From an uncultured Prochlorococcus sp. (GTDB lineage Bacteria > Cyanobacteriota > Cyanobacteriia > PCC-6307 > Cyanobiaceae): a DNA stretch of 64,000 nucleotides. A program made the position numbers and the translations under genes. Location of the stretch: assembly GCA_902612005.1 (NCBI GenBank), contig CACMCA010000005.1:1-64000 (forward strand). The letters run 5' to 3'. Positions 43,600 through 50,237 of this stretch are shown here, piece after piece. Position 1 is the first letter of the stretch; each line of letters starts with the position of its first letter. The notes beneath the pieces were generated by a model. That model did no database searches. It was not told the origin of the DNA and worked only from the letters and a program-made list of their open reading frames with translations.

Positions 43600-44568
43600 C
43601 TAATTTTTTATGTCATAAATCCTTTCAGCATTTAAGTAAGCAATCTTTTTAGAAACTTCTTCAGGTAATTGATTTAAAATATCACGATATAACTTCACTA
43701 TTTTTGAATATTTTTTCCAACGGTGCTTTTTATGCGCATCAGTGGCAAATAACAATTTATTTTGATACTCGATTAAGATTTTTTTCCATTCATCTTTTAA
43801 TTGCTTTTTATCATTTAAAAATCCAGATCCAAATTTAGATTGTTTAATAGGATCAGAGATGTTTCCTTTATCTCTACTTTTTTTCGATATTGTCATATAT
43901 ACATTATCATGAGTTGAAAGGATTGATCTAACCTGTTTTGGACTCCCAAAACCCATGTGAGGTATTATGAATTTTTGATTTGGGAAATCAAGGAAAAGTT
44001 TAGAAAATTTAGGCCAATCTCTTTCCCAATCATAAAACTCCCAATGTGTCATAACAGGAATATTCTTTGAAGAAAACTTCACTAAAAAGTCAGTAAACCC
44101 TTTTCCTGATGGGTCTAAATATGTTTCTCCTGATTCATGCTGTCTACCATGAGTCTTATCTGTATGAGTGAATAAGATTTCTCCTACAAAAGAATATTTA
44201 TATTTATCAATATTTTTCAAAGTTCGCTTTGTGAAGGATTTACCAATGTCATTTTCATGCAAAAAATACTTTGGTGCACCAAGCACTATTAAATCTTTGT
44301 TGTCTCTATGCAAATTGAGTAATGCTTTTTCATTTTCACCTAAGTATTTTCTACTTCTGGCAAAAAGAGCAATCTTATAAATTCCAGCATCTCTCACTCT
44401 AGTAATGGATTTTTCAAATCCTGGTCTTTCATCTAATTGGGCCATTGCATCAAAAAGCGGGCCTTCATAACAATAGACTTCAAAGGTGGATAAAAGGGCA
44501 GTAAATATCCCAATTTTGAATAACCTTTTAAGGTTTGAAAAAGTATCGATATAAAATTGCTTTAGCAT
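43600..44568 (-). CDS. Secreted amidohydrolase-like protein, 322 aa
   Basis: Signal/anchor segment (~15-35), then a TIM-barrel amidohydrolase pattern: VMTHWEFYDW, FIIPHMGFGSP, LLFATDAHKKH (late His and the catalytic Asp). The usual N-terminal HxH appears modified (FDAMAQLDERPGF), so activity may differ. It is probably exported. Same strand as the polysaccharide-lyase-like protein; they may act on the same external polymer (inference). Starts 5 bases after the small gene at 44574. Confidence 0.7.
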   Translation of the reverse strand: MLKQFYIDTFSNLKRLFKIGIFTALLSTFEVYCYEGPLFDAMAQLDERPGFEKSITRVRDAGIYKIALFARSRKYLGENEKALLNLHRDNKDLIVLGAPKYFLHENDIGKSFTKRTLKNIDKYKYSFVGEILFTHTDKTHGRQHESGETYLDPSGKGFTDFLVKFSSKNIPVMTHWEFYDWERDWPKFSKLFLDFPNQKFIIPHMGFGSPKQVRSILSTHDNVYMTISKKSRDKGNISDPIKQSKFGSGFLNDKKQLKDEWKKILIEYQNKLLFATDAHKKHRWKKYSKIVKLYRDILNQLPEEVSKKIAYLNAERIYDIKN

Positions 44569-44573
44569 CCGAT

Positions 44574-44726
44574 TTAAGCAAAAAAATTATCCTCTTCATA
44601 TGGAGTTGTATCAATCCATTCTGGAGGATAATCCCCAAGTTTGACGTATTGATAAAGCTTATCTAAATCTGGATCATAATAAGTGTCATTAATTCTTGGA
44701 TCAGTTATTACTTTGCCTGGATGCAT
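44574..44726 (-). CDS. Acidic Tyr/Pro-rich microprotein, 50 aa
   Basis: MHPGKVITDPRINDTYYDPD then LDKLYQYVKLGDYPPEWIDT, ending NFFA. Clean ATG/TAA. 5 bases before the amidohydrolase start, so likely the first gene of that operon. Unrecognised. Confidence 0.6.
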   Translation of the reverse strand: MHPGKVITDPRINDTYYDPDLDKLYQYVKLGDYPPEWIDTTPYEEDNFFA

Positions 44727-44811
44727 AATTAATTACTCATATTTTATTTATAGATTATTTAGTTTAAAGGAGCTTTAAATCTCATTTAAAATTTCCATAG
44801 CTATAAAAATA

Positions 44812-44855
44812 AAGCGGGCTAAAGTCTGTACACTCCACGAGGATTTAGTCCGCTT
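44812..44855. other. Hairpin-forming inverted repeat
   Basis: AAGCGGGCTAAA (44812-44823) and TTTAGTCCGCTT (44844-44855) pair over 12 bases (one G-U), with a 20-base loop. Read on the minus strand it is followed by TTTATTTTTAT, so it could be a terminator for a minus-strand RNA; no such gene was seen. Confidence 0.4.
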
Positions 44856-44911
44856 GCCTAAAGGTAATAAGTCCATTCTTAGTGAAGACTTGTCCACATG
44901 ACAGTACTACC

Positions 44912-45064
44912 ATGTCAACAAACAATAGGTACATAAAGGGATTAATAAAGACTATCCGTGGTCATGTGGACTTAAAGTGGGATATTGGACAAAAGATGGA
45001 CGACAATACAGCGGTAAAACCAATTAAAAAGTTAAAAAAAAGGATAAAACTATTTAACGAGTAA
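44912..45064 (+). CDS. Basic microprotein, 50 aa
   Basis: MSTNNRYIKGLIKTIRGHVD then LKWDIGQKMDDN and a Lys-rich tail. A GTG 30 bases upstream is also possible. The 5' part lies within an 11-base perfect inverted repeat (GTCCACATGAC at 44892 and GTCATGTGGAC at 44961). Weak evidence of being a gene. Confidence 0.35.
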   Translation: MSTNNRYIKGLIKTIRGHVDLKWDIGQKMDDNTAVKPIKKLKKRIKLFNE

Positions 45065-45083
45065 TTCAGAGGAAAACTTTAAT

Positions 45084-45299
45084 ATGAGTAAAGCTAGTGA
45101 ATCATGACTCACAGACTATTTAAGTAGATATCACAGACTAGGCAAAGCTGGCTTAGGTTTAATTTCAAAAGAATCAGATCCAAAAGATAAAAGGAGAACA
45201 CATTTGAAACTAACCAGGAAAGGAAAGGATTTAATAGAAAAGTCTTTTAGTACCCTTTATGAAGACGTAAAGGATTATAAAATAGATTATGAGGAGTAA
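45084..45299 (+). pseudogene. MarR-family regulator remnant with in-frame stop
   Basis: ATG at 45084, TGA at 45105 in frame, then the frame continues to TAA at 45299: LTDYLSRYHRLGKAGLGLIS, then KESDPKDKRRTHLKLTRKGK. The second part is the MarR wing (GLI..DPxDKRR..LTxKG) and recognition-helix end. The N-terminal half of a normal ~140-residue MarR is missing. It is immediately upstream of the ClpS-like block. Confidence 0.7.
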
Positions 45300-45490
45300 T
45301 TAATACTTGCAACTCTATTAATTCCATAGCCCTTGGAAAACTTTTAAAGAAATATAATTTAACTCCCAAGAATAAGCAGAAAGTGATTTTATTAGCCCAA
45401 CGGAAAACCGCAACATGGTCTGGTCTCAATAGACATGCAAGAAAACTAGAATTTAAACAGTCAGTAGCTAATCAACAGCAGCAACAGTAA
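45293..45490 (+). CDS. Possible coupled protein before the ClpS-like gene, no standard start
   Basis: An open frame without ATG/GTG/TTG: NSIALGKLLKKYNLTPKNKQ, then KVILLAQRKTATWSGLNRHA and a QSVANQQQQQ end. Its stop overlaps the ClpS-like ATG as TAATG, which suggests translational coupling. It may start at ATT or be a left-over of a longer gene. Not recognised. Confidence 0.35.
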   Translation, partial: GVINTCNSINSIALGKLLKKYNLTPKNKQKVILLAQRKTATWSGLNRHARKLEFKQSVANQQQQQ

Positions 45491-45789
45491 TGATGGAATT
45501 ATCTACCACTTCACCTACTACAGTCTTAGAACCAAAGACTGCAAAACAAAAATATCCAGAAGCAAGAGTGATAGTTCTGGATGATAACTTTAATACGTTT
45601 CAACATGTAGCAAAATCCCTTTTGTCAATAATTCCAGGAATGAGTGAAAAGAGATCATGGGATCTAGCCATTAAAGTAGACAATTCAGGTTCCGCAGAAG
45701 TATGGAGGGGTAATTTTGAACAGGCTGAATTTTATCACGAGCAACTAGTCAGTAAAGGTTTAACTATGGCTCCAATTGAAAGAACTTAA
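45490..45789 (+). CDS. clpS: ClpS-like adaptor of the Clp protease
   Basis: ClpS brings N-degron substrates to ClpA/ClpC. The core ARVIVLDDNFNTFQHVAKSL (~25-44) corresponds to the family's VxLxNDDxTPMEFVV, and the rest (KVDNSGSAEVWRGNFEQAEF, then EQLVSKGLTMAPIE) follows the ClpS fold. The usual DDYTPM is changed to DDNFNTF, so ligand preference may differ, as in cyanobacterial ClpS2. 99 residues. The downstream spacer to the next gene is 131 bases. Confidence 0.8.
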   Translation: MMELSTTSPTTVLEPKTAKQKYPEARVIVLDDNFNTFQHVAKSLLSIIPGMSEKRSWDLAIKVDNSGSAEVWRGNFEQAEFYHEQLVSKGLTMAPIERT

Positions 45790-45920
45790 AATTTAATTGA
45801 GAGTAATGTAAGAATTTACTTTAGTAAATTAAGCAAAGACAAATAAAAAGTTAAATTTCTGGGGTTTGTTGTAAAAGCATTTTATAAATTGAATCGAAAT
45901 CAAATATTTGGAGAAGATGT

Positions 45921-46094
45921 ATGGAAAATAAAAAAGCGATAAAAGTTGAACCATTGAATTTTTACTCAAATGATATGACTCTAACTAAAGATCAGCTAGT
46001 TCATAATCACTTGAAGTTGACATATCAAAAAAACTTAGTTTCTGATCTAGATCAAAAACATAAAACATGGGCTAAAGAAGATGCAGCGAGTTAA
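45921..46094 (+). CDS. Soluble microprotein, 57 aa
   Basis: MENKKAIKVEPLNFYSNDMT, LTKDQLVHNHLKLTYQKNLV, then KHKTWAKEDAAS. GAGAAG ribosome binding site 8 bases upstream. The last ~55 bases have a decayed copy at 48690-48740. No family. Confidence 0.55.
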   Translation: MENKKAIKVEPLNFYSNDMTLTKDQLVHNHLKLTYQKNLVSDLDQKHKTWAKEDAAS

Positions 46095-46210
46095 TTTTAC
46101 TTGTGATGAGGGTGTTTTAATATATTTAATTTCTAAAAATTAATGGTTTACTTTTTGATGATTTATATTAACTAAGTATATTTTTATTTTAAAAAGAAGG
46201 GTTAGATATT

Positions 46211-46708
46211 TTGAATAAGATTTTTGCTTTTATATTAATTCTAATATTACCTGCATATGCTTACGCTGGCTTTCCAGAAGGTGAGAAGGGTTACGATTTA
46301 AATAAAATAGAAAAGTCATTTAAACTTCCATGTAGTGAAATTGGAAATGATCAATGTCTTGCAAGAGTAGTAGCTATGGGAGGTTGTATTTATAGTTTTG
46401 AGATTAACAAAGGGAAAGAAAATGAAGACGCCTTAAAAAAATCAGATGAAGTTTTAATTGCTCTTTTAGATGGAAACAGTTTGGATATAAATAATATATT
46501 TGAAAATGATGGATCAATTAAAAATGATATTAGATCTGAAGTAATTAGCAGAATAAATTCTTGTCGTGAAGCTACTAAAAAAGCAATACCTAATTTAGTT
46601 AAGTTACCTGAAGGGATGGAAATGACCGAAGAGAGACTTGAAAGTTTGACTAATACTTATCCTCAGTACTATCTATACATGTTTGAACAAATGAGAAATG
46701 GCAAATAA
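46211..46708 (+). CDS. Secreted protein, 165 aa, TTG start
   Basis: Signal peptide (1-~21: (L)NKIFAFILILILPAYAYAG). Mature part acidic with four Cys (C40, C48, C58, C116), consistent with disulfides. No family recognised. TTG start chosen because no ATG precedes the signal peptide; GAAGGG lies upstream. Confidence 0.65.
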   Translation: MNKIFAFILILILPAYAYAGFPEGEKGYDLNKIEKSFKLPCSEIGNDQCLARVVAMGGCIYSFEINKGKENEDALKKSDEVLIALLDGNSLDINNIFENDGSIKNDIRSEVISRINSCREATKKAIPNLVKLPEGMEMTEERLESLTNTYPQYYLYMFEQMRNGK

Positions 46709-46798
46709 TTATTTCTTATTCTTAAATATTATTTTTATACATATATGTAACAGAAATGTATAGACATTATATAAATATAAGCATTTATAGCCAATTTC

Positions 46799-46837
46799 TT
46801 TACATTAATTAATATTAATGTTACATTAGTTTACATA
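46799..46837 (+). promoter_or_regulatory. hli promoter with HLR1 (RpaB) site
   Basis: TTTACA (46799-46804), a 17-base spacer and TACATT (46822-46827). GTTACATT-AG-TTTACATA at 46820-46837 fits the HLR1 consensus exactly. RpaB binds HLR1 at hli and other light-stress genes in cyanobacteria, so this operon should respond to high light. Confidence 0.7.
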
Positions 46838-46854
46838 AATCACCCTTTATAAAA

Positions 46855-46962
46855 ATGACTCCTGAAGCAGAAAGATTTAACGGTTGGGCAGCAATGCTCG
46901 GTTTCGTTGCAGCTGTTGGCGCATACGTAACAACTGGTCAAATTATTCCTGGTTGGTTCTAA
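46855..46962 (+). CDS. hli: High-light-inducible protein, 35 aa
   Basis: Same protein, residue for residue, as at 21281-21388 (MTPEAERFNGWAAMLGFVAA... GWF), while the DNA differs at many third positions. First gene of the hli cluster. Its TAA overlaps the next ATG (TAATG). HLR1 promoter upstream. Confidence 0.95.
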   Translation: MTPEAERFNGWAAMLGFVAAVGAYVTTGQIIPGWF

Positions 46963-47096
46963 TGACAAACACAAAAACAGTTGAGAAGGAAAAAGTTATA
47001 GCTGAGAAGCTTAACGGCAGATTTGCAATGATGGGCTTTATTGCTCTTATTGGCGCTTATCTAACAACAGGACAAATTATTCCAGGCTTTGTGTAA
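46962..47096 (+). CDS. hli: High-light-inducible protein, 44 aa
   Basis: MTNTKTVEKEKVIAEKLNGR, FAMMGFIALIGAYLTTGQII, PGFV. Chlorophyll-binding EKLNGRFAMMGF motif and TGQIIPG tail. Starts on the A of the previous stop and its own stop overlaps the next ATG (TAATG). Close to the hli at 48914. Confidence 0.95.
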   Translation: MTNTKTVEKEKVIAEKLNGRFAMMGFIALIGAYLTTGQIIPGFV

Positions 47097-47278
47097 TGCT
47101 CGAGGCAGGAATTAACACTTGGATTAACAATATACTTTTTCCTTTTATGCCAGTCATAACAGTATTTCTTGTTAGTGGATTAATGTTGAGTGATTTGCCA
47201 TGGAATGATGATGATGACGATGATGATGGCGGCGGATTAATTTCCCCGGTGTATAACTATGTTCCCCAAGGTGCTTAG
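47096..47278 (+). CDS. Membrane microprotein with poly-Asp tract, 60 aa
   Basis: A membrane segment (~14-33), then PWNDDDDDDDGGGLISPVYN. Seven consecutive Asp residues from GAT/GAC codons, followed by Gly-rich turn. Overlaps the preceding hli by TAATG, hence translated with it. Occurs as an hli-cluster companion; function unknown. Confidence 0.7.
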   Translation: MLEAGINTWINNILFPFMPVITVFLVSGLMLSDLPWNDDDDDDDGGGLISPVYNYVPQGA

Positions 47279-47293
47279 AGGACATGTATCAAA

Positions 47294-47407
47294 ATGATTT
47301 TCATCTCATCTTTATTTAACTCAGTTCCTTCAAGTGCTAAAGACCTTTTAGAGTTTGGTTTCTTTCTTACTGTGGGTATTACAGCAGGAAAAGTAGGACT
47401 CTTATGA
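47294..47407 (+). CDS. Single-span membrane microprotein, 37 aa
   Basis: MIFISSLFNSVPSSAKDLLE then FGFFLTVGITAGKVGLL. Paralogue of the protein at 24911 (shared DLLEF-xFF and TAG). Its end overlaps the next ATG (TTATGA). Part of the hli operon. Confidence 0.7.
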   Translation: MIFISSLFNSVPSSAKDLLEFGFFLTVGITAGKVGLL

Positions 47408-47490
47408 AAACATATCTAATTGCCATATCACTATTTGGCATTGCAGTAATTACTACTGCGATAGCACCAAGTATTGCTTACGCACTATAA
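47404..47490 (+). CDS. Membrane or secreted microprotein, 28 aa
   Basis: MKTYLIAISLFGIAVITTAI then APSIAYAL. Entirely a hydrophobic span with a signal-peptide look. ATG overlaps the previous stop. Part of the hli operon; too short for a family. Confidence 0.55.
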   Translation: MKTYLIAISLFGIAVITTAIAPSIAYAL

Positions 47491-47525
47491 AAATTTAATC
47501 ACTCTTATTAACGAACAATTAAAAA

Positions 47526-47654
47526 ATGGAAAACTCAAAACCAACTTATTGGCAAAATGCCGAGAGAACCAATGGAAGAATGGCAATGATGGGTTTATTC
47601 GCATTGGTTGTAAACTACGGTCTTTTTGGCTGGATCATCCCAGGTATTTTTTAA
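47526..47654 (+). CDS. hli: High-light-inducible protein, 42 aa
   Basis: MENSKPTYWQNAERTNGRMA, MMGLFALVVNYGLFGWIIPG, IF. ERTNGRMAMMG keeps the chlorophyll-binding Glu-Asn pair; the tail differs from the TGQ type, so it belongs to another hli subgroup. 35 bases after the previous gene. Confidence 0.93.
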   Translation: MENSKPTYWQNAERTNGRMAMMGLFALVVNYGLFGWIIPGIF

Positions 47655-47655
47655 A

Positions 47656-47751
47656 ATGAATATAGATATTTTCTTAATCTCTTTCTTTACATATCTATTA
47701 GTGCCAGTGGTAATGGTTGCTAAGGGTAGAAAAAAAAAGGGGGCATTTTAA
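47656..47751 (+). CDS. Single-span membrane microprotein, 31 aa
   Basis: MNIDIFLISFFTYLLVPVVM, then VAKGRKKKGAF. Hydrophobic span with a basic cytoplasmic end. 1 base after the hli stop and 1 before the next ATG, so clearly the same operon. Confidence 0.6.
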   Translation: MNIDIFLISFFTYLLVPVVMVAKGRKKKGAF

Positions 47752-47752
47752 A

Positions 47753-47932
47753 ATGTCTTATTTCGCAAAAAATAATTATATAAAATATGACAAATGGTTT
47801 GATGAGAATATTTCTCCACTTGATTTAAAATTTTATTACGAAGAAAAACGATTCTCAAATACTCTTCATGAAAAATTTTATTTATTGTCAACCTCAAAAA
47901 TATTTATTGGGGGGTCTGAAAAAAATGATTAA
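47753..47932 (+). CDS. Hypothetical protein, 59 aa
   Basis: MSYFAKNNYIKYDKWFDENI, SPLDLKFYYEEKRFSNTLHE. Aromatic-rich and soluble. ATG at 47753 preferred over the earlier in-frame TTG-like start because it follows the previous stop by one base. Last gene of the hli operon. Confidence 0.55.
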   Translation: MSYFAKNNYIKYDKWFDENISPLDLKFYYEEKRFSNTLHEKFYLLSTSKIFIGGSEKND

Positions 47933-48226
47933 TATAAAATATTTTTTTAATTACTGCCCCTAATAAAATTAAAGAAAAATAAGGTAAGTGCTTATTTTAT
48001 CCACAAAAAAAGGACGTTAGATACGTCCGATTAAAAAGCTTGATAATCCCCATCACCCAGCCTTTTTAAAATAATAGCACTACATATGGTGTTTGTATGT
48101 AATAAATTTTACCTATTGATGGGGTTGTAAGTTTCCATTTATTTTGTCATTATAGAAATCCCCATCACCTAGGCTCGCAAGAGTCTTTTTTTTTGCTAAA
48201 AATAACCTTTACGTGAAGGTTTCTAA
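47933..48226 (+). ncRNA. Candidate structured RNA or 3' tail of the hli operon
   Basis: No gene here, but three structures: stem GGACGT-TAGAT-ACGTCC (48012-48028); CCCCATCAC at 48047 and again at 48160, with TGATGGGG between them (48117-48124), so alternative pairings are possible; and a GNRA-loop terminator at 48171-48194. Either a regulatory tail of the hli message or a separate small RNA. Confidence 0.4.
48171..48194 (+). terminator. Rho-independent terminator
   Basis: AGGCTC-GCAA-GAGTCT (one G-U pair, GNRA tetraloop) followed by nine Ts. Ends the hli operon transcript or the small RNA upstream of it. Confidence 0.75.
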
Positions 48227-48361
48227 CAGCAAAATAAAACAGTCTATTTAGATACACAAAAGAATGAAGAAAAACGTCTTTCTCTTAACGCTTTACAAAC
48301 AAAATCTACATTTAACCAATTAATGAATTTTGGATATAAGCTACGAAAAAGTAAGTTCTAA
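48227..48361 (+). pseudogene. C-terminal fragment of an unknown island protein, copy 1
   Basis: Open from 48227 without a start codon: KTVYLDTQKNEEKRLSLNAL, then QTKSTFNQLMNFGYKLRKSK-F-stop. The last 33 residues match the fragment at 50906-51007 with many silent changes, showing it was once coding on this strand. Confidence 0.55.
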
Positions 48362-48400
48362 TTTTTAAAGGATATATTTTACTGAGATCAAACTCTGGTT

Positions 48401-48520
48401 TTACATAATTAATAAGAAACGGAGAGCTAGCGGCAACCACATACATAGAAGAAGCATTAGTAAAAGTGTAATAGCATGCACATTTGGAATGTAATGCTCT
48501 TTAAAAACTTTAGTCTTCAT
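48401..48520 (-). CDS. Membrane microprotein, 39 aa
   Basis: MKTKVFKEHYIPNVHAITLL followed by a hydrophobic span to the end. Clean ATG/TAA on the minus strand, with a possible terminator (hairpin at 48012-48028 plus seven Ts) far downstream. Weak support. Confidence 0.4.
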   Translation of the reverse strand: MKTKVFKEHYIPNVHAITLLLMLLLCMWLPLALRFLLIM

Positions 48521-48857
48521 GATCTATCTAGCTTTCTTTAATTTTATCTCTCTTCTAATTAGTAAAGCTATAACAATTACACACATATTCATTAGAAATA
48601 CGTCTAATGGCATTAAATAAAAATGTATTTACTTTATTGATAGCAAGAATGCTAGTCTGCAAATATTAAGATTTACTGATAGTGAGAGAGAAAAAACATC
48701 AAACATGGGTGGGGAAAAGATGCAAAAAGTTAATTACTTGTTGAAAGAAATTAAATTTTAGAAAGGGTAACTACTTAAAGGATATTGATGAATTTGTCTC
48801 ATAACTGTGACAGATTGTTTTAGTTTATTTAAAAATTTAAGATAAATAGTGATATTA
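48521..48857. other. Gap with a decayed copy of the 57-aa gene's end
   Basis: Bases ~48690-48740 resemble 46045-46095 (AAACATGGG..AAAGATGCA..AGTTAATT.ACTTGT), the 3' end of the 57-residue gene. No intact gene in the rest. The hli promoter follows. Confidence 0.4.
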
Positions 48858-48858
48858 C

Positions 48859-48897
48859 TTTACAGTAAGTAATATAAATGTTATATTTGTTTACGTA
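48859..48897 (+). promoter_or_regulatory. hli promoter with near-HLR1 site
   Basis: TTTACA (48859-48864), 17 bases, TATATT (48882-48887). GTTATATT-TG-TTTACGTA at 48880-48897 is an HLR1-like box with two changes. Spacing is the same as at 46799. Confidence 0.6.
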
Positions 48898-48913
48898 AGA
48901 TTCCATTTTTCTT

Positions 48914-49069
48914 ATGAACTCAAAAAAAGTTAAAGTTCTCGAAACAAAAACAGTTGAGAAGGAAAAAGTTGTTGCAGAAAAGCTCAACGGCAGATTTGCC
49001 ATGATTGGCTTCATAGCTGCTATAGGTGCTTACTTAACAACAGGTCAAATTATTCCTGGATTCATCTAA
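48914..49069 (+). CDS. hli: High-light-inducible protein, 51 aa
   Basis: MNSKKVKVLETKTVEKEKVV, AEKLNGRFAMIGFIAAIGAY, LTTGQIIPGFI. Near-copy of the 44-residue hli at 46962 with an N-terminal extension. Followed directly (no gap) by a membrane microprotein, then a strong terminator. Confidence 0.95.
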   Translation: MNSKKVKVLETKTVEKEKVVAEKLNGRFAMIGFIAAIGAYLTTGQIIPGFI

Positions 49070-49180
49070 ATGGACTTTATTTCTAAACGCCAAGGATACG
49101 TTCCTTTTAAGGTAGTCCCTTACATTTTCTTTATTTCTGTAATTTTAAGTATCACTACGGCAACAGAAGTGTTCGTCTAG
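49070..49180 (+). CDS. Membrane microprotein, 36 aa
   Basis: MDFISKRQGYVPFKVVPYIF then a hydrophobic span ending TATEVFV. ATG follows the hli stop without any base between, so it is cotranscribed and probably thylakoid-located. Confidence 0.65.
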   Translation: MDFISKRQGYVPFKVVPYIFFISVILSITTATEVFV

Positions 49181-49204
49181 ATTTTCAACAAACTTAGTCA
49201 TGAG

Positions 49205-49239
49205 AGCTTGCTTCTAGGGATATAAGCGAGCTTTTTTTT
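49205..49239 (+). terminator. Rho-independent terminator of the hli pair
   Basis: AGCTTGCTT (49205-49213) pairs with AAGCGAGCT (49224-49232), with one G-U pair, followed by seven Ts. Confidence 0.8.
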
Positions 49240-49354
49240 CTATCTGTGATGAGTGTGTTCATAAAAAAGTTTAGATTGTCTATCAATCAAAAAAGTTAGA
49301 ACGAGAATTATTAGCTATTAATTAATAAAAGATATTAATGAACCTAAAAATTAA

Positions 49355-49686
49355 TATAAATTTCTTAGAAAAATAAATTTTGAAGCAGAGCACCCTTTCT
49401 ATTCACGTATAGAAGAATGGACTAATAAAGAGCACAATAAATATAGATTTACGACTGTTCAAGCTTTGGTTAATAGCGGTTGTCGAAATGATGAACATGT
49501 AACAGATAAAGATGTGAAAGAGGCCGCAGATTGCCTAAGAAAATTAGGCCATGATAAAAAGCAATACAGATTTGGGGGGGGGGGAGAAAAACTTATTATT
49601 GGTTTCATCCAGAATGGTCTATTGAGCAAAAGAAAAAGGAACCAAGACTCATAAAGTTGAAAGATAAAGGACATTATGAGATTTAG
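49355..49686 (+). pseudogene. VapE-like (virulence-associated E) C-terminal remnant with frameshift at a G-run
   Basis: The first frame reads YSRIEEWTNKEHNKYRFTTV, then QALVNSG..., DKDVKEAADCLRKLGHDKKQ, the end of a phage/satellite primase-helicase of the VapE type. At 49574-49584 an 11-G tract shifts the frame; the adjacent frame continues with RKTYYWFHPEWSIEQ, the usual aromatic end, to TAG at 49684. The N-terminal ATPase part is absent. So this is a truncated mobile-element gene. Confidence 0.6.
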
Positions 49687-49848
49687 TGCCTTATGAGTCT
49701 TGGCAGAATAATGTTTTTCCAAGATACCAAAAGAATGGATGCGACTTGGATTTAAAAGAATGTCTTATGTCTTATCTATATTCACTAAAAATAATCATCT
49801 ATTGGTGAAATAATTCTCAAATTAATTGATAACGAGTTTAAAGATAGA

Positions 49849-50223
49849 TTGTTTTTGTACAATAAAGTTCCAACATGTGGTTATTTTTTAGATTTTGTAA
49901 TTTACGATAAACTTACCAAAAAAGCTTTAGGGCTTGATCTTGACGGTAAACATTATTTTAGTTCTGATAATAATCTTTTCGATGAACATCTTGAGAGAAC
50001 TTATTCTCTTAAAAGAGCTGGTTGGAATGTTCAAAACATAAAATATTGGGATTGGTTTACAAATGATTGGATAGAACCAGAGGAAATAATATTAAAAAAT
50101 TTAAGAAATTACTTTGTTAAATATTTTGTAGAGAGTAGGAATATAAAAGAAGAATATAGTGGAAAAGATATTTCAAAAGAATTTAATGAAAATAATTTTT
50201 TATCAATCAATACTCTAGATTAA
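49849..50223 (+). CDS. DUF559-like nuclease fragment, 124 aa
   Basis: TTG start is uncertain; the frame is open from 49795 without an ATG. GYFLDFVIYDKLTKKALGLD, LDGKHYFSSDN, RTYSLKRAGWNVQNI resemble the C-terminal PD-(D/E)xK core of the DUF559/very-short-patch-like endonucleases (D in FLDF, D in LDLDG, and R..LKRAGW). Probably a truncated gene beside other mobile-element remains. Confidence 0.5.
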   Translation: MFLYNKVPTCGYFLDFVIYDKLTKKALGLDLDGKHYFSSDNNLFDEHLERTYSLKRAGWNVQNIKYWDWFTNDWIEPEEIILKNLRNYFVKYFVESRNIKEEYSGKDISKEFNENNFLSINTLD

Positions 50224-50237
50224 TTCAAATTAAAAAT

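Noticed and set aside
45247-45429. Minus-strand 60-residue frame
   Set aside because: Opposes the MarR remnant and the ClpS-coupled frame; composition suggests a shadow.
48001-48220. Repeated CCCCATCAC blocks considered as a CRISPR-like array
   Set aside because: Only two short direct copies with no regular spacers and no cas genes; RNA pairing explains them better.
49270-49286. Palindrome GATTG-ATAGA-CAATC with TAAACT, like the island module
   Set aside because: The core differs from the module and the only following frame runs back through the hli terminator; kept out of the module count.
49459-49722. Minus-strand 87-residue frame through the G-run
   Set aside because: Poly-Pro from the G-run and no homology; it mirrors the VapE-like remnant.
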